Positions 52,096 to 60,932 of a stretch of 64,000 nucleotides of DNA are shown piece after piece. Each line of letters starts with the position of its first letter. Within the stretch, counting starts at the first letter, position 1. The notes below the pieces were generated by a model, which worked only from the letters and a program-made list of their open reading frames with translations, did not search any database and was not told the origin of the DNA. The stretch is from Flavobacterium hydatis (GTDB lineage: Bacteria > Bacteroidota > Bacteroidia > Flavobacteriales > Flavobacteriaceae). The position numbers and the translations under genes are program-made. Location of the stretch: contig NZ_JPRM01000036.1 of the NCBI RefSeq assembly GCF_000737695.1, positions 1 through 64,000 on the forward strand. The letters run 5' to 3'.

Positions 52096-53647
52096 TATAA
52101 GAACATCTGAGGCAAATAAAATAATTGTCCAAGAATTAACAAGACGTCTCAATTTAGGTGCTGAAAATGTCGTGTCAAGAATAGCCTTTTCATTTTCGTT
52201 ATCAAAAAATATTAAACTTAACTTAGAAAAAGACTTGTTTGATAGTAAAGGTAAAGAATATAAAGATGATATTTTATTTGGAAAATACCGTGATTATTAT
52301 ATTGCTTTGATTTGTCAGCATTATAGTCTTTATAAAACGGATAAGGATATTGGCAAGTATATCAAAATGCATATTGATCATGGTTTGACCATAATGAATA
52401 AAATATTTGAGGAAAACAAAAATTATTCGGGACTTGATTTCCTTTTAGAAAATATTGAGACTGGTATTGAGAAACTTGAAGAAAATGAAATTTCTAATGA
52501 TCCAATCATTTACGATGAGTACACAAGACAAAACAGAATAGTTAACAAAAAGTATTTTGCTGAGAGTATTAAATTATTGGTTGGGAAATCTTTTGACGAT
52601 GAAGATATTTATTTCAAATTAAATGACACTTCAATTCATAATAATGCACATATTGCTGTAGCTGGAAATTCTGGAACTGGAAAAACTTATTTTGCTAATA
52701 GCATTTTAAAACAAGTAGTAAAGGAAAGTAAGGAGCAAGTAAATTTTATTTTTTTAGATTTTAAAGGAATAACTGAAGAAGATGAAAAGAAAAATAGCGA
52801 ATTTTTCAATGCTACAAATTGTGAACTAATCAAAGCACCACACAAACCATTTCCTGTAAACCCTCTTTCTTTTATTGATAATATCAATGAAAAAAATAAA
52901 ATTATGGGTATTAATAAATTTGTTGATATTATTACGAGTTATAGTAATATTGGTAAAAATCAGCAACAAACGTTAAAAGATGCCACTAAAGATGTTTTTG
53001 CTGATATGAAAGGTGGGCAATATCCTTCATTCAAACAAATTTATGAAAAGGTCTTGGATTACGAAGGAGACAAGGCTAGTACTTTAAGACAAATTTTGGA
53101 AGATTTGAGTGAATTGGATTTATTTGAAACTACCGTTGACCTTAAAAATAATTTTTTAAACAGTAATTATTATTTAAGTTTATCTGGTGATTTACCTAAA
53201 AATGTTCGTTTTACATCCGTTTTTTTGATAATTAACTACATTTATAATACATTTATGAATATGGATAATGCACCAATAGAAGGTGACTTTCAGGGGATGC
53301 GTTATGTATTATTAATTGACGAGGCTCATACAATATTTAAGGAAAAGAAATCACAAGACTTGTTAGAAAAAATACTACGCGAAATACGTTCTAAAGGAGT
53401 TTCAGTTATTTTATTAAGTCAAGGAATAGAAGAGTTTAATCAGCCGTCTTTTGATTTTAGCAGTATGTGTGAAACAGCATTCTTATTTGATATCAAAGAT
53501 AAAACCAATTTAAAGATGATGCAAAAGTTCATGGGAATTGGTGAAAAGGAAGCCTCTAAGTTGAAAACAAGTATGGAGAAAATTCAGAAATATCAATTAG
53601 TATCTAACCTTAAAGAGTTTAAAATTGGGGAATTATTCAAGGCGTAA
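52085..53647 (+). CDS. dndE: DndE fused to HerA/FtsK-type ATPase
   Basis: This is a 520-residue fusion. Residues ~1-115 look like DndE (NIRTSEANKIIVQELTRRLN at 4-23; VVSRIAFSFSLS; later HIDHGLTIMNKIFE), the small DNA-binding subunit that is normally ~110-150 residues alone. Residues ~160-520 form a RecA-fold ATPase: Walker A GNSGTGKT (194-201), FIFLDFKG, Walker B YVLLIDEAHT (407-416) and sensor LLSQGIEEF. That layout is of the HerA/FtsK/DUF87 pump type. In well-studied loci DndE has no ATPase, and HerA-like proteins belong to the restriction half (DndH/DptH). The fusion may couple modification with DNA translocation. It overlaps dndD by 11 nt. Confidence 0.85.
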   Translation: MLINIRTSEANKIIVQELTRRLNLGAENVVSRIAFSFSLSKNIKLNLEKDLFDSKGKEYKDDILFGKYRDYYIALICQHYSLYKTDKDIGKYIKMHIDHGLTIMNKIFEENKNYSGLDFLLENIETGIEKLEENEISNDPIIYDEYTRQNRIVNKKYFAESIKLLVGKSFDDEDIYFKLNDTSIHNNAHIAVAGNSGTGKTYFANSILKQVVKESKEQVNFIFLDFKGITEEDEKKNSEFFNATNCELIKAPHKPFPVNPLSFIDNINEKNKIMGINKFVDIITSYSNIGKNQQQTLKDATKDVFADMKGGQYPSFKQIYEKVLDYEGDKASTLRQILEDLSELDLFETTVDLKNNFLNSNYYLSLSGDLPKNVRFTSVFLIINYIYNTFMNMDNAPIEGDFQGMRYVLLIDEAHTIFKEKKSQDLLEKILREIRSKGVSVILLSQGIEEFNQPSFDFSSMCETAFLFDIKDKTNLKMMQKFMGIGEKEASKLKTSMEKIQKYQLVSNLKEFKIGELFKA

Positions 53648-53659
53648 TCAACATTAATT

Positions 53660-54145
53660 ATGAATAAAAACTTTATCGAAGAACAATTTGAGCGATTTAA
53701 AGCTCCTTGGAAGAATTCCGCTTTTAACTATTATTTTTATTGGATTATTATTGGTTTTGGAGGTATTGGTATTTGGTTGACAATCTATGAAGAGTCAAAC
53801 AAATCGAATCTAGATGTAACTGTTATTTCTAAATGTATTGCAACAACAGCTATAGCAATAATTTCGGCCAGTTTAGTTGATTTAAATTTATCGTTTAATC
53901 TAAAAAATGTTCCTAGTTTAATTATAAATAGTATTGCCTTTTTTGGTATTTCAATTTTTCTTTTAATACTTTCTTTTAATGTTACTGGATCTTATAGTTT
54001 AATTGCAGCTGTCCCAGGATATTTGATAGCATTACTTATTTGGGTCTTGGCTAATTCTGACAATGGAAAGCTGTCAGATGAAAGTTATTTTAATCAAATG
54101 ACTGATAAGGTAAAGGAAATGAAAAACGCTGTGAATGATCTTTAA
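53660..54145 (+). CDS. Four-helix membrane protein within dnd operon
   Basis: This is a 161-residue protein with four clear membrane helices: about 24-43 (NYYFYWIIIGFGGIGIWLTI), 54-72 (ISKCIATTAIAIISASLVDL), 85-105 (LIINSIAFFGISIFLLILSF) and 112-131 (LIAAVPGYLIALLIWVLAN). Both ends are charged and cytoplasm-like. No family is recognised and no counterpart is known in standard dnd loci. It starts 12 nt after the DndE-ATPase stop and ends 4 nt before dndB, so it is an integral operon member. It could anchor the modification machinery to the membrane or act as an effector, as short membrane proteins do in abortive defence systems. Both ideas are inference. Confidence 0.8.
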   Translation: MNKNFIEEQFERFKAPWKNSAFNYYFYWIIIGFGGIGIWLTIYEESNKSNLDVTVISKCIATTAIAIISASLVDLNLSFNLKNVPSLIINSIAFFGISIFLLILSFNVTGSYSLIAAVPGYLIALLIWVLANSDNGKLSDESYFNQMTDKVKEMKNAVNDL

Positions 54146-54149
54146 CATT

Positions 54150-55436
54150 ATGGAAAATAAAATCAAAGCTAAAAAAGTTGTTCAAAATAATCAAGAATTT
54201 CTTCTTGGTATTTTTAAAATTAGCCAAGTTCAAAATTTCACTAAATATACAGAACGCTTAATTGTTGGTTTCAAGGAAGTAGAGGAAGAAGACAGAATTT
54301 ATTCTGATCAAACTCAAATATTGCCCGATTATAACCCGCAAATACAAAGAAAGACTAACAATCTAAAGGTTGAAAAAATTGCAGATTTCTTAATTACAGA
54401 CCCTTCAGCAATGTTTCCAACAAATATTGTTATTGCCATACCTCTTGAAGTAATTGATAGTAAAATTGAAGATGAAAATAATGATACTATAATAGTTCTA
54501 AACTCTATAGTAAAAGAAGAATTGGAAAAAGAGAATGGAGATGTTTTTCTAACAATTATTGATGGGCAACATAGAATCAAAGGTATTGAGAGAGCAATTG
54601 AACGATTAAATGAGTCTATTAATGAGTATAAATCTCCTGATAATGTAGAAAAAACTTTAGAATTTGAAAGTAATAAAGCAATTTTAAAAAGACTACTTAA
54701 TTTAGAACTAATAGTTACATTTTTTATTGATCCAATTCTTGAATATCAAGCAATGATTTTTTCAACAATTAATAAGACGCAGACTAAGGTACCTGAAAAT
54801 TTAGTATTTAGTTTATTTGGACTGACCAAGGACGATACGCCTCAAAAGACTTCTTTAGAAGTTGTATTAGCTTTAAATGGTATCGTAAAATCTCCTTTTT
54901 ACAATAGAATAAAATTAGTTGGGGGCAATTACAAACGAAATGAAAATATTCCATTATCACAAGCAACGATGGTAAAATCAATTCTTTATAACATCTCCAA
55001 AAATCAAAGAGATTCAGAAATTGAAAGAAACAAAGAAAGGAAAGACTTAAAAAATAACCCAAATAATTTAAAATTCCGTCTTTATTATGCGAATAACAAT
55101 GACAAAATGATTATTAGAATAATGTATTCTTTCTTTAGTGCTGTTAGGTCTACATTTACGAATAATGATGGAGTTTCATATTGGGATATTGATAGTACGA
55201 ACGAAACAAATGTCTTACAAACAAACGTAGGTTATCAGGCTTTAATGAAAATTCTTATTGATATTTTATCAATTATACCAGAGGATAAAAAAGATGACAA
55301 AAATACATATATTGAGCTTTTAAAGAAAGCAAAAGATATAAATTGGGAAGATAACGGAGAAGAAAAAAGATATCCCTTCACAAGTAGATCTATAAAAATT
55401 CTTTACACCGATTTAAAAGATAAAATAGGTTTGTAA
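54150..55436 (+). CDS. dndB: DndB-type protein with DGQHR domain
   Basis: This 428-residue protein has the namesake motif DGQHR (residues 138-142, in LTIIDGQHRIKGIERAIERL). The surrounding pattern is also typical: ITDPSAMFPTNIVIAIPLEV before, and AMIFSTINKTQTKVPENLVF (about 195-215) after. DndB in other bacteria is a transcriptional repressor of the dnd operon. I start at ATG 54150 because the alternative at 54135 overlaps the membrane-protein stop. A bidirectional terminator follows at 55501-55536. Confidence 0.88.
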   Translation: MENKIKAKKVVQNNQEFLLGIFKISQVQNFTKYTERLIVGFKEVEEEDRIYSDQTQILPDYNPQIQRKTNNLKVEKIADFLITDPSAMFPTNIVIAIPLEVIDSKIEDENNDTIIVLNSIVKEELEKENGDVFLTIIDGQHRIKGIERAIERLNESINEYKSPDNVEKTLEFESNKAILKRLLNLELIVTFFIDPILEYQAMIFSTINKTQTKVPENLVFSLFGLTKDDTPQKTSLEVVLALNGIVKSPFYNRIKLVGGNYKRNENIPLSQATMVKSILYNISKNQRDSEIERNKERKDLKNNPNNLKFRLYYANNNDKMIIRIMYSFFSAVRSTFTNNDGVSYWDIDSTNETNVLQTNVGYQALMKILIDILSIIPEDKKDDKNTYIELLKKAKDINWEDNGEEKRYPFTSRSIKILYTDLKDKIGL

Positions 55437-55500
55437 AAAATGAAAAATTGATGAAGCTATAATTGAAATTTTAGGTAGTGTTTCAATATCTACGTAAATT

Positions 55501-55539
55501 AAAAAATGATGGGGTTTAAAATCCCCATCATTTTTTTTT
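55501..55539. terminator. Bidirectional terminator between dndB and dndA
   Basis: AAAAAATGATGGGG (55501-55514) pairs with CCCCATCATTTTTT (55523-55536) around an 8-nt loop. T-tracts are present on both strands, which fits the convergent genes. Confidence 0.95.
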
Positions 55540-55586
55540 AACTTTAACTTTTACACAGTCTTATGAAAAAAGAAGATTTATTAATC

Positions 55587-56768
55587 TCAAAATATCATTA
55601 ATCTTAAACTTTCAACAACATTTTTAATTTCATTAATCACAATATCTAATTCTTCAATAGTGTTGTATTTTCCTAACGAAATACGAATACTATTAAACGC
55701 TTTATTTTCATCTAAACCCATTGCTATTAATACGTGCGATGGTTCTATACTGGCAGATGTACAAGCACTTCCGTTACTTATAGCAATAAGAGGTGAATTA
55801 TTTTCTAAATTACTAAGTCCCATAATTAAAGCTTCACTATCTGCCCCTACGAAACAAAGATTAGTAACATTATATAAACGATGAGAGATGTTGCCATTGA
55901 CAAATGTATCTGATATCAAAAGTAATTGTGACTCGATATGATCTCTCATCAATTTAATAAATTCAAAATTACATTTCATTTCTTCTTGAGATAATTCACA
56001 AGCTTTTCCAAGAGCAACTATACCTGGTACATTTAAGGTTCCACTCCTCAATCCTCTCTCATGTCCACCACCATGAAATAAGGCAGGGATTTTTATTCTA
56101 TTTTGTCGTTGGCGCACATAAAGTGCACCCACTCCTTTTGGAGCATAAATTTTATGACCACTAAAACAAAGTAAATCAATACCCAGCTCATCAACATTTA
56201 CTTCAATTTTCCCAACAGCTTGGGTAGCATCTGTCATAAAGAAAGCATTATAGCTGTGAGCTAAATTTGATATTTCCTTTATTGGTTGTATAACTCCGGT
56301 TTCATTGTTTACATACATTACAGAAACTAGAACTGTATCGTCCCTCAAAGAATTTTTTAACTCATTTAAATCGATTAAACCGTCTGACATGACCTTAAGA
56401 TAAGTAATCTCATAACCTTTCTTTTCAAGATATTTACATGTATCTAAAATTGCACTGTGCTCAGTAAGAACTGTTACAATATGTTTTCCTTTGTCAGAAT
56501 AATTTTCAACAATACCTTTTATAGCAATATTAATTGCTTCTGTAGCACCACTTGTAAAAACAATTTCATTAGTTTCTGCCCCAATTAATTCTGCGACTTG
56601 TTTACGAGCTGTTTTAACCGACTCATAAGCACCAACTCCAAATTGATGAGTACTACTTGCATTTGCAAAATTGCTTGTAAAAAAAGGCACCATGACATCG
56701 AAAACTCGTTGGTCAACAGGAGTGGTAGAATTATTGTCAAGGTAAATTAATCTTTTATTTGTTTCCAT
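55587..56768 (-). CDS. dndA: Cysteine desulfurase (DndA/IscS-type)
   Basis: This 393-residue PLP enzyme releases sulfur from cysteine as a persulfide and hands it to DndC. Key residues are His104 (TEHSAILDT), Asp180 (MTDATQAVG), PLP Lys206 (CFSGHKIYAPKGVGAL), and the persulfide Cys336 (SNGSACTSASIEPSH). By sequence alone it could be a general NifS/IscS, but its position convergent to dndCDEB with a shared terminator points to DndA. Codon use and AT content match the dnd genes. It has its own promoter on the minus strand in the 56.8-57 kb gap. Confidence 0.88.
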   Translation of the reverse strand: METNKRLIYLDNNSTTPVDQRVFDVMVPFFTSNFANASSTHQFGVGAYESVKTARKQVAELIGAETNEIVFTSGATEAINIAIKGIVENYSDKGKHIVTVLTEHSAILDTCKYLEKKGYEITYLKVMSDGLIDLNELKNSLRDDTVLVSVMYVNNETGVIQPIKEISNLAHSYNAFFMTDATQAVGKIEVNVDELGIDLLCFSGHKIYAPKGVGALYVRQRQNRIKIPALFHGGGHERGLRSGTLNVPGIVALGKACELSQEEMKCNFEFIKLMRDHIESQLLLISDTFVNGNISHRLYNVTNLCFVGADSEALIMGLSNLENNSPLIAISNGSACTSASIEPSHVLIAMGLDENKAFNSIRISLGKYNTIEELDIVINEIKNVVESLRLMIF

Positions 56769-57474
56769 AATATTAAATAATCATATTTCAATTACTTTTA
56801 ACAAAGTTAGGCTAATTTAAATTTGCCAGTATATTTTATTGGTTTAATTAGATTGCATTTTTTCGGAGATTTCTTTTAATATAAATTAAAGTAAAATCTT
56901 TCATTACTGGAATTCTGGTATCTCCTCGTGGCTAAAATTTACTATTGATGTAAACATAAAATATAAAAAATGATAAAAGTAATTAATGAAAGTTTGGAAT
57001 TATATGATGGAATAAACTACTTGAGTTCTAAAAAGGAATATATAAATCTGTTATTCTAGACTGTCAAGAAAGTTTAAGATTGGTATAAGGTGTTCGATTG
57101 TAGCCTCATCGACTCCACAAAAAAGCCTACTTATATTAAGTAGGCTTTTTTAATTTTAACATGTTGGGATAGTAAACTCAACATAAACAACCTGCATTTT
57201 CATTATCTCTTCTACATCTCTATAACTTAGGGTAAATCGTAATTTGAAATACGCAACCTGAAAAACTACAGTTTTAGGACAACAATCACCTTTAATGTTT
57301 ATCTGATATTTTTTTAGTCTTTAAAGAAAAAAGTTTTTCTTAAATGAGACAGAACTGGGTTTTATTTTAAGATACTTGCTTTTTTGAACCTAGAAAAACT
57401 GCATATTTTTTTGGTTAGAATTTTGGTGTTAAAATTTATTATCATACATTTATGTGATTAAAAACCAATTAATT
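56769..57474. other. Intergenic region with tRNA-end-like string and terminator
   Basis: No convincing gene is seen; frames of 29 codons or fewer exist. At 57089-57117, TGTTCGATTGTAGCCTC-ATCGACTCCA looks like the T-loop and acceptor end of a tRNA or tmRNA, but spacing to CCA is two bases too long and no 5' half folds with it. A terminator follows immediately. Confidence 0.4.
57119..57151 (+). terminator. Intrinsic terminator
   Basis: AAAAAAGCCTACTTA (57119-57133) pairs perfectly with TAAGTAGGCTTTTTT (57137-57151) around a 3-nt loop. It ends an unrecognised transcript or a decayed RNA gene. Confidence 0.9.
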
Positions 57475-58401
57475 ATGAAAATATTCTTGATTTTGGTGTT
57501 TATTTTTGTAACACCTATATATATGTCAGCGCAACACGATGTGACTACCAAAGAAAATAATGGTGGACAAAGTCATGAATTTCATGATCCAATTGGTGTA
57601 GAGGGTCGTGTTCCCGAAAGAGGGCCAAAAGGCGAGCCCGGGGGGAAAGGAGGTAGTGACGGAGGAAAAAAAACAGATGCTGGTCCAAATACAACTGTTC
57701 AAGTTGGTGCTGGGAAAGTATTAGTTTCTCAAAAAGCAGCGAATCAAATGATTGCTCTTTTGCAAGAATATTTTGGAACTGACTTTTGGTCGAGTTTATT
57801 TAGTCCTTCTTCATTGCCAACAAATGGGATGGAAACACAAATGATTGAACGTATTCGTGCTTTAGCAACTGAAGCTGCATTAGATAATCGTCCAGCTGAC
57901 GCAAAATTTTTTAATGATACTGCCACAAATTTTTTAAATAAATCAAGTGTAAAGATGCAATTCACTGTTCCTTCTGGATCTAAACAAGAAATTTCCTTAA
58001 ATGAACCTTTGATTTATCATAATGTTGCTGTTAGAACTCCTGCTGGCACTTTTGCTGGAATGGTTATCACCATCCCTGGATTTATGAGTAACGCTCAAGG
58101 TAATAATGCAGAACTTTTAGTTCGATTTTATACTCCTAACGGAAGAACTTTATATGCTCATCCAAATGAAACTTTTTACAGGGATATTACGGGATTAGTT
58201 GTTACTGGTACTGGTGTACTTCCTATAACCAATAAATTTGTCGATCTTAGTTCTAGAACATTTCAAATTCCGTATTATGCGCTAAATCTTATGCCAACTA
58301 ATGGAAGTGCAAAATATGAGATACTTGCAAAAGCTAGTTTATATATCAATAATATTGAAGTTATGACCTCACAGTATACGCAGATGTTAATAAATTATTA
58401 A
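57475..58401 (+). CDS. Secreted protein with Gly-rich collagen-like linker
   Basis: This is a 308-residue protein starting at ATG 57475 (the upstream GTG at 57454 only adds polar residues). The signal peptide is MKIFLILVFIFVTPIYMSAQ. A low-complexity stretch follows (PERGPKGEPGGKGGSDGGKK, about residues 50-69), reminiscent of collagen-like linkers. The remaining ~230 residues are β-rich (GTFAGMVITIPGFMSNAQGN; NAELLVRFYTPNGRTLYAHP), like an exported adhesin-type or Ig-like domain. There is no lipobox and no C-terminal sorting domain. I do not recognise a family. Confidence 0.75.
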   Translation: MKIFLILVFIFVTPIYMSAQHDVTTKENNGGQSHEFHDPIGVEGRVPERGPKGEPGGKGGSDGGKKTDAGPNTTVQVGAGKVLVSQKAANQMIALLQEYFGTDFWSSLFSPSSLPTNGMETQMIERIRALATEAALDNRPADAKFFNDTATNFLNKSSVKMQFTVPSGSKQEISLNEPLIYHNVAVRTPAGTFAGMVITIPGFMSNAQGNNAELLVRFYTPNGRTLYAHPNETFYRDITGLVVTGTGVLPITNKFVDLSSRTFQIPYYALNLMPTNGSAKYEILAKASLYINNIEVMTSQYTQMLINY

Positions 58402-58585
58402 TCAAATAAGTTTTTATAAATTTTCTAACATAAAATCATTTAGAGAATTAATTAAAATTCCTGAACATTTAAAATAGCACTGCCTATTATACCCGATCGT
58501 ATGTAAAGCACTATAAAGTTTTGAACAACTTTAAAAAAGGGGTATATGTCGGTTCTTTTTCGACAAAAAAATCTCTTTCGAGGGT

Positions 58586-58822
58586 TTGTTGGAAGTTTGG
58601 AAAAACTTTTTTGTCAGCAAGCTAGAAGCTTTTTTTTCGCTAGAAATCATCTCCTTCGAATATACGAATTTCCAAAGCTCACAACTTAGCAAAGCGCCAT
58701 TACGTTACGAAAAACTTCATTTTATACTTTCGAAAAAAGTCGAAGCAGGTATCAAATGTTCGATAGAAATACAATCGACTCCAAATAAGGGAAGGACTAA
58801 TACAACTGAATTTTTCATATAA
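58586..58822 (+). pseudogene. Possible histidine-kinase C-terminal remnant
   Basis: The frame ends with IEIQSTPNKGRTNTTEFFI, which resembles the last strands of GHKL kinases (IEIxSxPNKGTTFTIEF). The preceding ~55 codons do not read like a kinase and no start or upstream domain is visible. It may be a decayed fragment. Confidence 0.3.
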
Positions 58823-59025
58823 ATATACTATATGAAAAATAAAACCAGTGCCCAAAATTACAAGTTTAAACAGATATTCATTATCTTTACATTGTAATGA
58901 TTTAATACGCTGAAAGTTAAGTGACCCTATAGGTGACCCTAGCTTAAATAATATATTGAAACACTTGTATTTACTGGGATTAAAATAAAGGCATCGGAAC
59001 CTCTTTCTCCGCCAGTATTTAAAAC

Positions 59026-59052
59026 CCGAAACGAAAGTTTCGGGTTTTTTGT
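59026..59052. terminator. Hairpin with T-run
   Basis: CCCGAAAC (59026-59033) pairs with GTTTCGGG (59038-59045), and TTTTTTG follows. It is a good intrinsic terminator on the plus strand, with no recognised gene directly upstream. Confidence 0.65.
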
Positions 59053-59329
59053 TTTTATAGCTTTTCTTGTTTCTGTTCTTTTTGGTTGTGCGGAATATAA
59101 TTTTCCTGAATCAATTCTAAAACTTGTGTGAGAAAAAAAAATACCACGGAGAACGCAAAGTTTTGGATAATCTAATTCATTAAAATCTTGAGTTTTGAGG
59201 AACGAAGACACGAGCGATAGAGAACTGATGAAGCAATGTTCTCGAGAAATCCCATAATCTTTGTCGAGTCACTCGTGGAGACCCTTCCTGCGTCAGGGTG
59301 ATAAGATTGTGGTTTGTAGCAGGAAATTA

Positions 59330-59466
59330 AACGCAGAGAACACAAAGTTTTTAAATATGCTAAGCGTAGTAAAAACACAAAGTTCACAAAGCTTTGTGTA
59401 CTAAAATGGTATAAACACAACTTAAATGGTAGTAAACTCTGCGAGAATCTTTGTGTTCTTTGCGTT
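59330..59466. repeat. Inverted dispersed repeat pair
   Basis: AACGCAGAGAACACAAAG (59330-59347) and CTTTGTGTTCTTTGCGTT (59449-59466) are inverted copies with 17 of 18 matches, enclosing ~100 nt that itself contains ACACAAAG and CTTTGTGT arms. A related string (GAGAACGCAAAG) lies at about 59148. It may be a small non-autonomous palindromic element. Confidence 0.6.
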
Positions 59467-59798
59467 AAAAAAAAATTAATGAGTATTTTTTTGCATGTTT
59501 CTCCACAACATTTAGCGTTGATCAATTTTCGCATTGCTAAGACGAATAAATATCGCTAATGACAGCTGTTTCTAATAGTTCGTTTAAAACACCTCTTGTA
59601 TTGTTGCTATTACTCATAATTATGATATATGTGTAATGAGCGCTAAATTGAAATAGTTGGGCTAAAAACTGCTTCTACGTCCTTATTTTAAATATGTTTA
59701 TTCCATACGGAGTATAATGCTCTTTGCACAAGTCTATACTCCGGATTAATTACTTCTTAAAAAAGGAGTTGTTTAAATTCAATTGCTAATTATTTAAA

Positions 59799-60473
59799 TT
59801 ATAGCAAGCCTAACTTTTTAGCTTTCTCAATTAAATCTTTATCACTTCCTTTTCCTTTTAAAAGTTGATCTTTTATGTTTGCTTTTCTTTTTTCGATGGC
59901 ACTCATAGAAAGAGGAATGTAGTCAGGAAGATTAATAGTTTTAACTCCTTGAGAAATTAAGATTAAAATTTGATTATCATGATTATCCCAATTTATATTT
60001 TTCTTGAATAATTTTCGTTGAGATTTTATTATAGTATTGCTTTGAAATGTTTCTCCTTCAATGATTTTTTTACAAATGCTAGGGAATGACTCAAAGTCAA
60101 TATCACTTTTTGATATGAATCCCTCAGGTTTTATGCCTTTAATAACTTTGTCTACAGTTAAGGGTTCGCTATGCATTGTAAGGAGTACGATTTTACAATC
60201 TATGAAATTTTCTCTAACGAGTAAAGCCAAATCAATGCCACTATCAATGTTGAATTCTTTATAAGGTGGAAGGCTAATATCTAATAATGCAAAATCAATA
60301 TTTAGGTTTTGTTTTAATTGAAAATTTATTTTGTTGTAAGCATCTTCACAGTTATAACTCTTTATAAAATTTGGCTCTTTTTTTTGAAAATCATTACCAG
60401 ATAACAGGTTAATATAGCTATCAACTGTCATGGGATGATCATCAACTATCAAAATAGTAAGGCTCGTATCCAT
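59799..60473 (-). CDS. Response regulator with LuxR/NarL-type HTH
   Basis: This is a 224-residue regulator. The receiver has DD (residues 11-12), phospho-acceptor Asp65 (FALLDISLPP) and Lys in FISKSD. The C-terminal HTH is of the NarL type (NQILILISQGVKTINLPDYI, then SMSAIEKRKANIKDQLL). It is divergent from a small lipoprotein and a TPR histidine kinase, which is very likely its partner. It is paralogous to the regulator beside the RiPP locus (41822-42481). Confidence 0.88.
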   Translation of the reverse strand: MDTSLTILIVDDHPMTVDSYINLLSGNDFQKKEPNFIKSYNCEDAYNKINFQLKQNLNIDFALLDISLPPYKEFNIDSGIDLALLVRENFIDCKIVLLTMHSEPLTVDKVIKGIKPEGFISKSDIDFESFPSICKKIIEGETFQSNTIIKSQRKLFKKNINWDNHDNQILILISQGVKTINLPDYIPLSMSAIEKRKANIKDQLLKGKGSDKDLIEKAKKLGLL

Positions 60474-60489
60474 TTTGTTTAATTTGTAT

Positions 60490-60524
60490 CAAAATTACTC
60501 AAATATTACGGATATACCGTACAA
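60490..60524 (-). promoter_or_regulatory. Candidate promoter with palindromic operator
   Basis: Reading on the minus strand, TAATTTTG (complement of 60490-60497) fits the Bacteroidota -7 box TAnnTTTG, with a TTG ~24 nt upstream (complement of 60522-60524). Between them lies TACGG-ATATA-CCGTA (60507-60521), a palindrome that may bind the regulator. Confidence 0.45.
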
Positions 60525-60584
60525 TTCAGACACGTAGAAGATGTTTTTTTGCTTGAAATGATTATTAATCTAAATTAATTTTTT

Positions 60585-60824
60585 ATGAAAAGTAAATTAT
60601 ATATTACTGGGCTTGTTTTGCTTTCTGTGTTGACTTATTCATGTTCAAATGATGATGTTTATGAGACTTCAGAAGTTAAGAATGAAAATTTTAAAACTCC
60701 ATTACAAGCGGGGTCAAAAGATGAGTTAAAAAAAAGAATAATTGATTCAACCGCTGTGTTTTTTATCGTCAAAGAGGATCCTCGCGAAGGTGATCCTAGT
60801 AATCCAAAACCACCAAGAAGGTAG
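60585..60824 (+). CDS. Small lipoprotein
   Basis: This is a 79-residue lipoprotein with lipobox LTYSC (Cys at residue 20) after the signal MKSKLYITGLVLLSVLTYSC. The mature part is short and charged and ends in a Pro-rich tail (DPREGDPSNPKPPRR). It lies between the divergent response regulator and the kinase gene. It could be a ligand or modulator of the kinase, or the regulated output. No family is recognised. Confidence 0.75.
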   Translation: MKSKLYITGLVLLSVLTYSCSNDDVYETSEVKNENFKTPLQAGSKDELKKRIIDSTAVFFIVKEDPREGDPSNPKPPRR

Positions 60825-60932
60825 TTTTTTGATTCCGTAATTATTTAAGGAAGGCTATGTGAATTATTGGTAATTACATAGTCTTCTTTCTTTCAATGAA
60901 GTATATTTGGTTTGGTAAAATAAAATTACATT

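Larger units (their letters stand above)
58402..59798. other. Long non-coding, repeat-bearing region
   Basis: No intact gene is recognised in ~1.4 kb. It contains a possible decayed kinase tail (58586-58822), a hairpin-like CCCGAAACGAAAGTTTCGGG at about 59026-59045, and inverted dispersed-repeat arms at 59330-59347 and 59449-59466 (listed separately). Strings such as AACGCAAAG and CACAAAG recur, typical of Flavobacterium intergenic repeats. Confidence 0.55.

Noticed and set aside
58757-58783. A second TGTTCGAT-N9-ATCGACTCCA string identical in spacing to the tRNA-end-like string at 57089.
   Set aside because: Here the string falls in a frame reading IEIQSTPNKG, like a kinase tail, and no RNA fold is possible. 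The match is probably chance, so I did not call a pair of attachment sites.
58939-59534. Two minus-strand frames of 90 and 120 codons in the repeat-rich region.
   Set aside because: They cross inverted dispersed repeats and a terminator hairpin and have no protein-like pattern.
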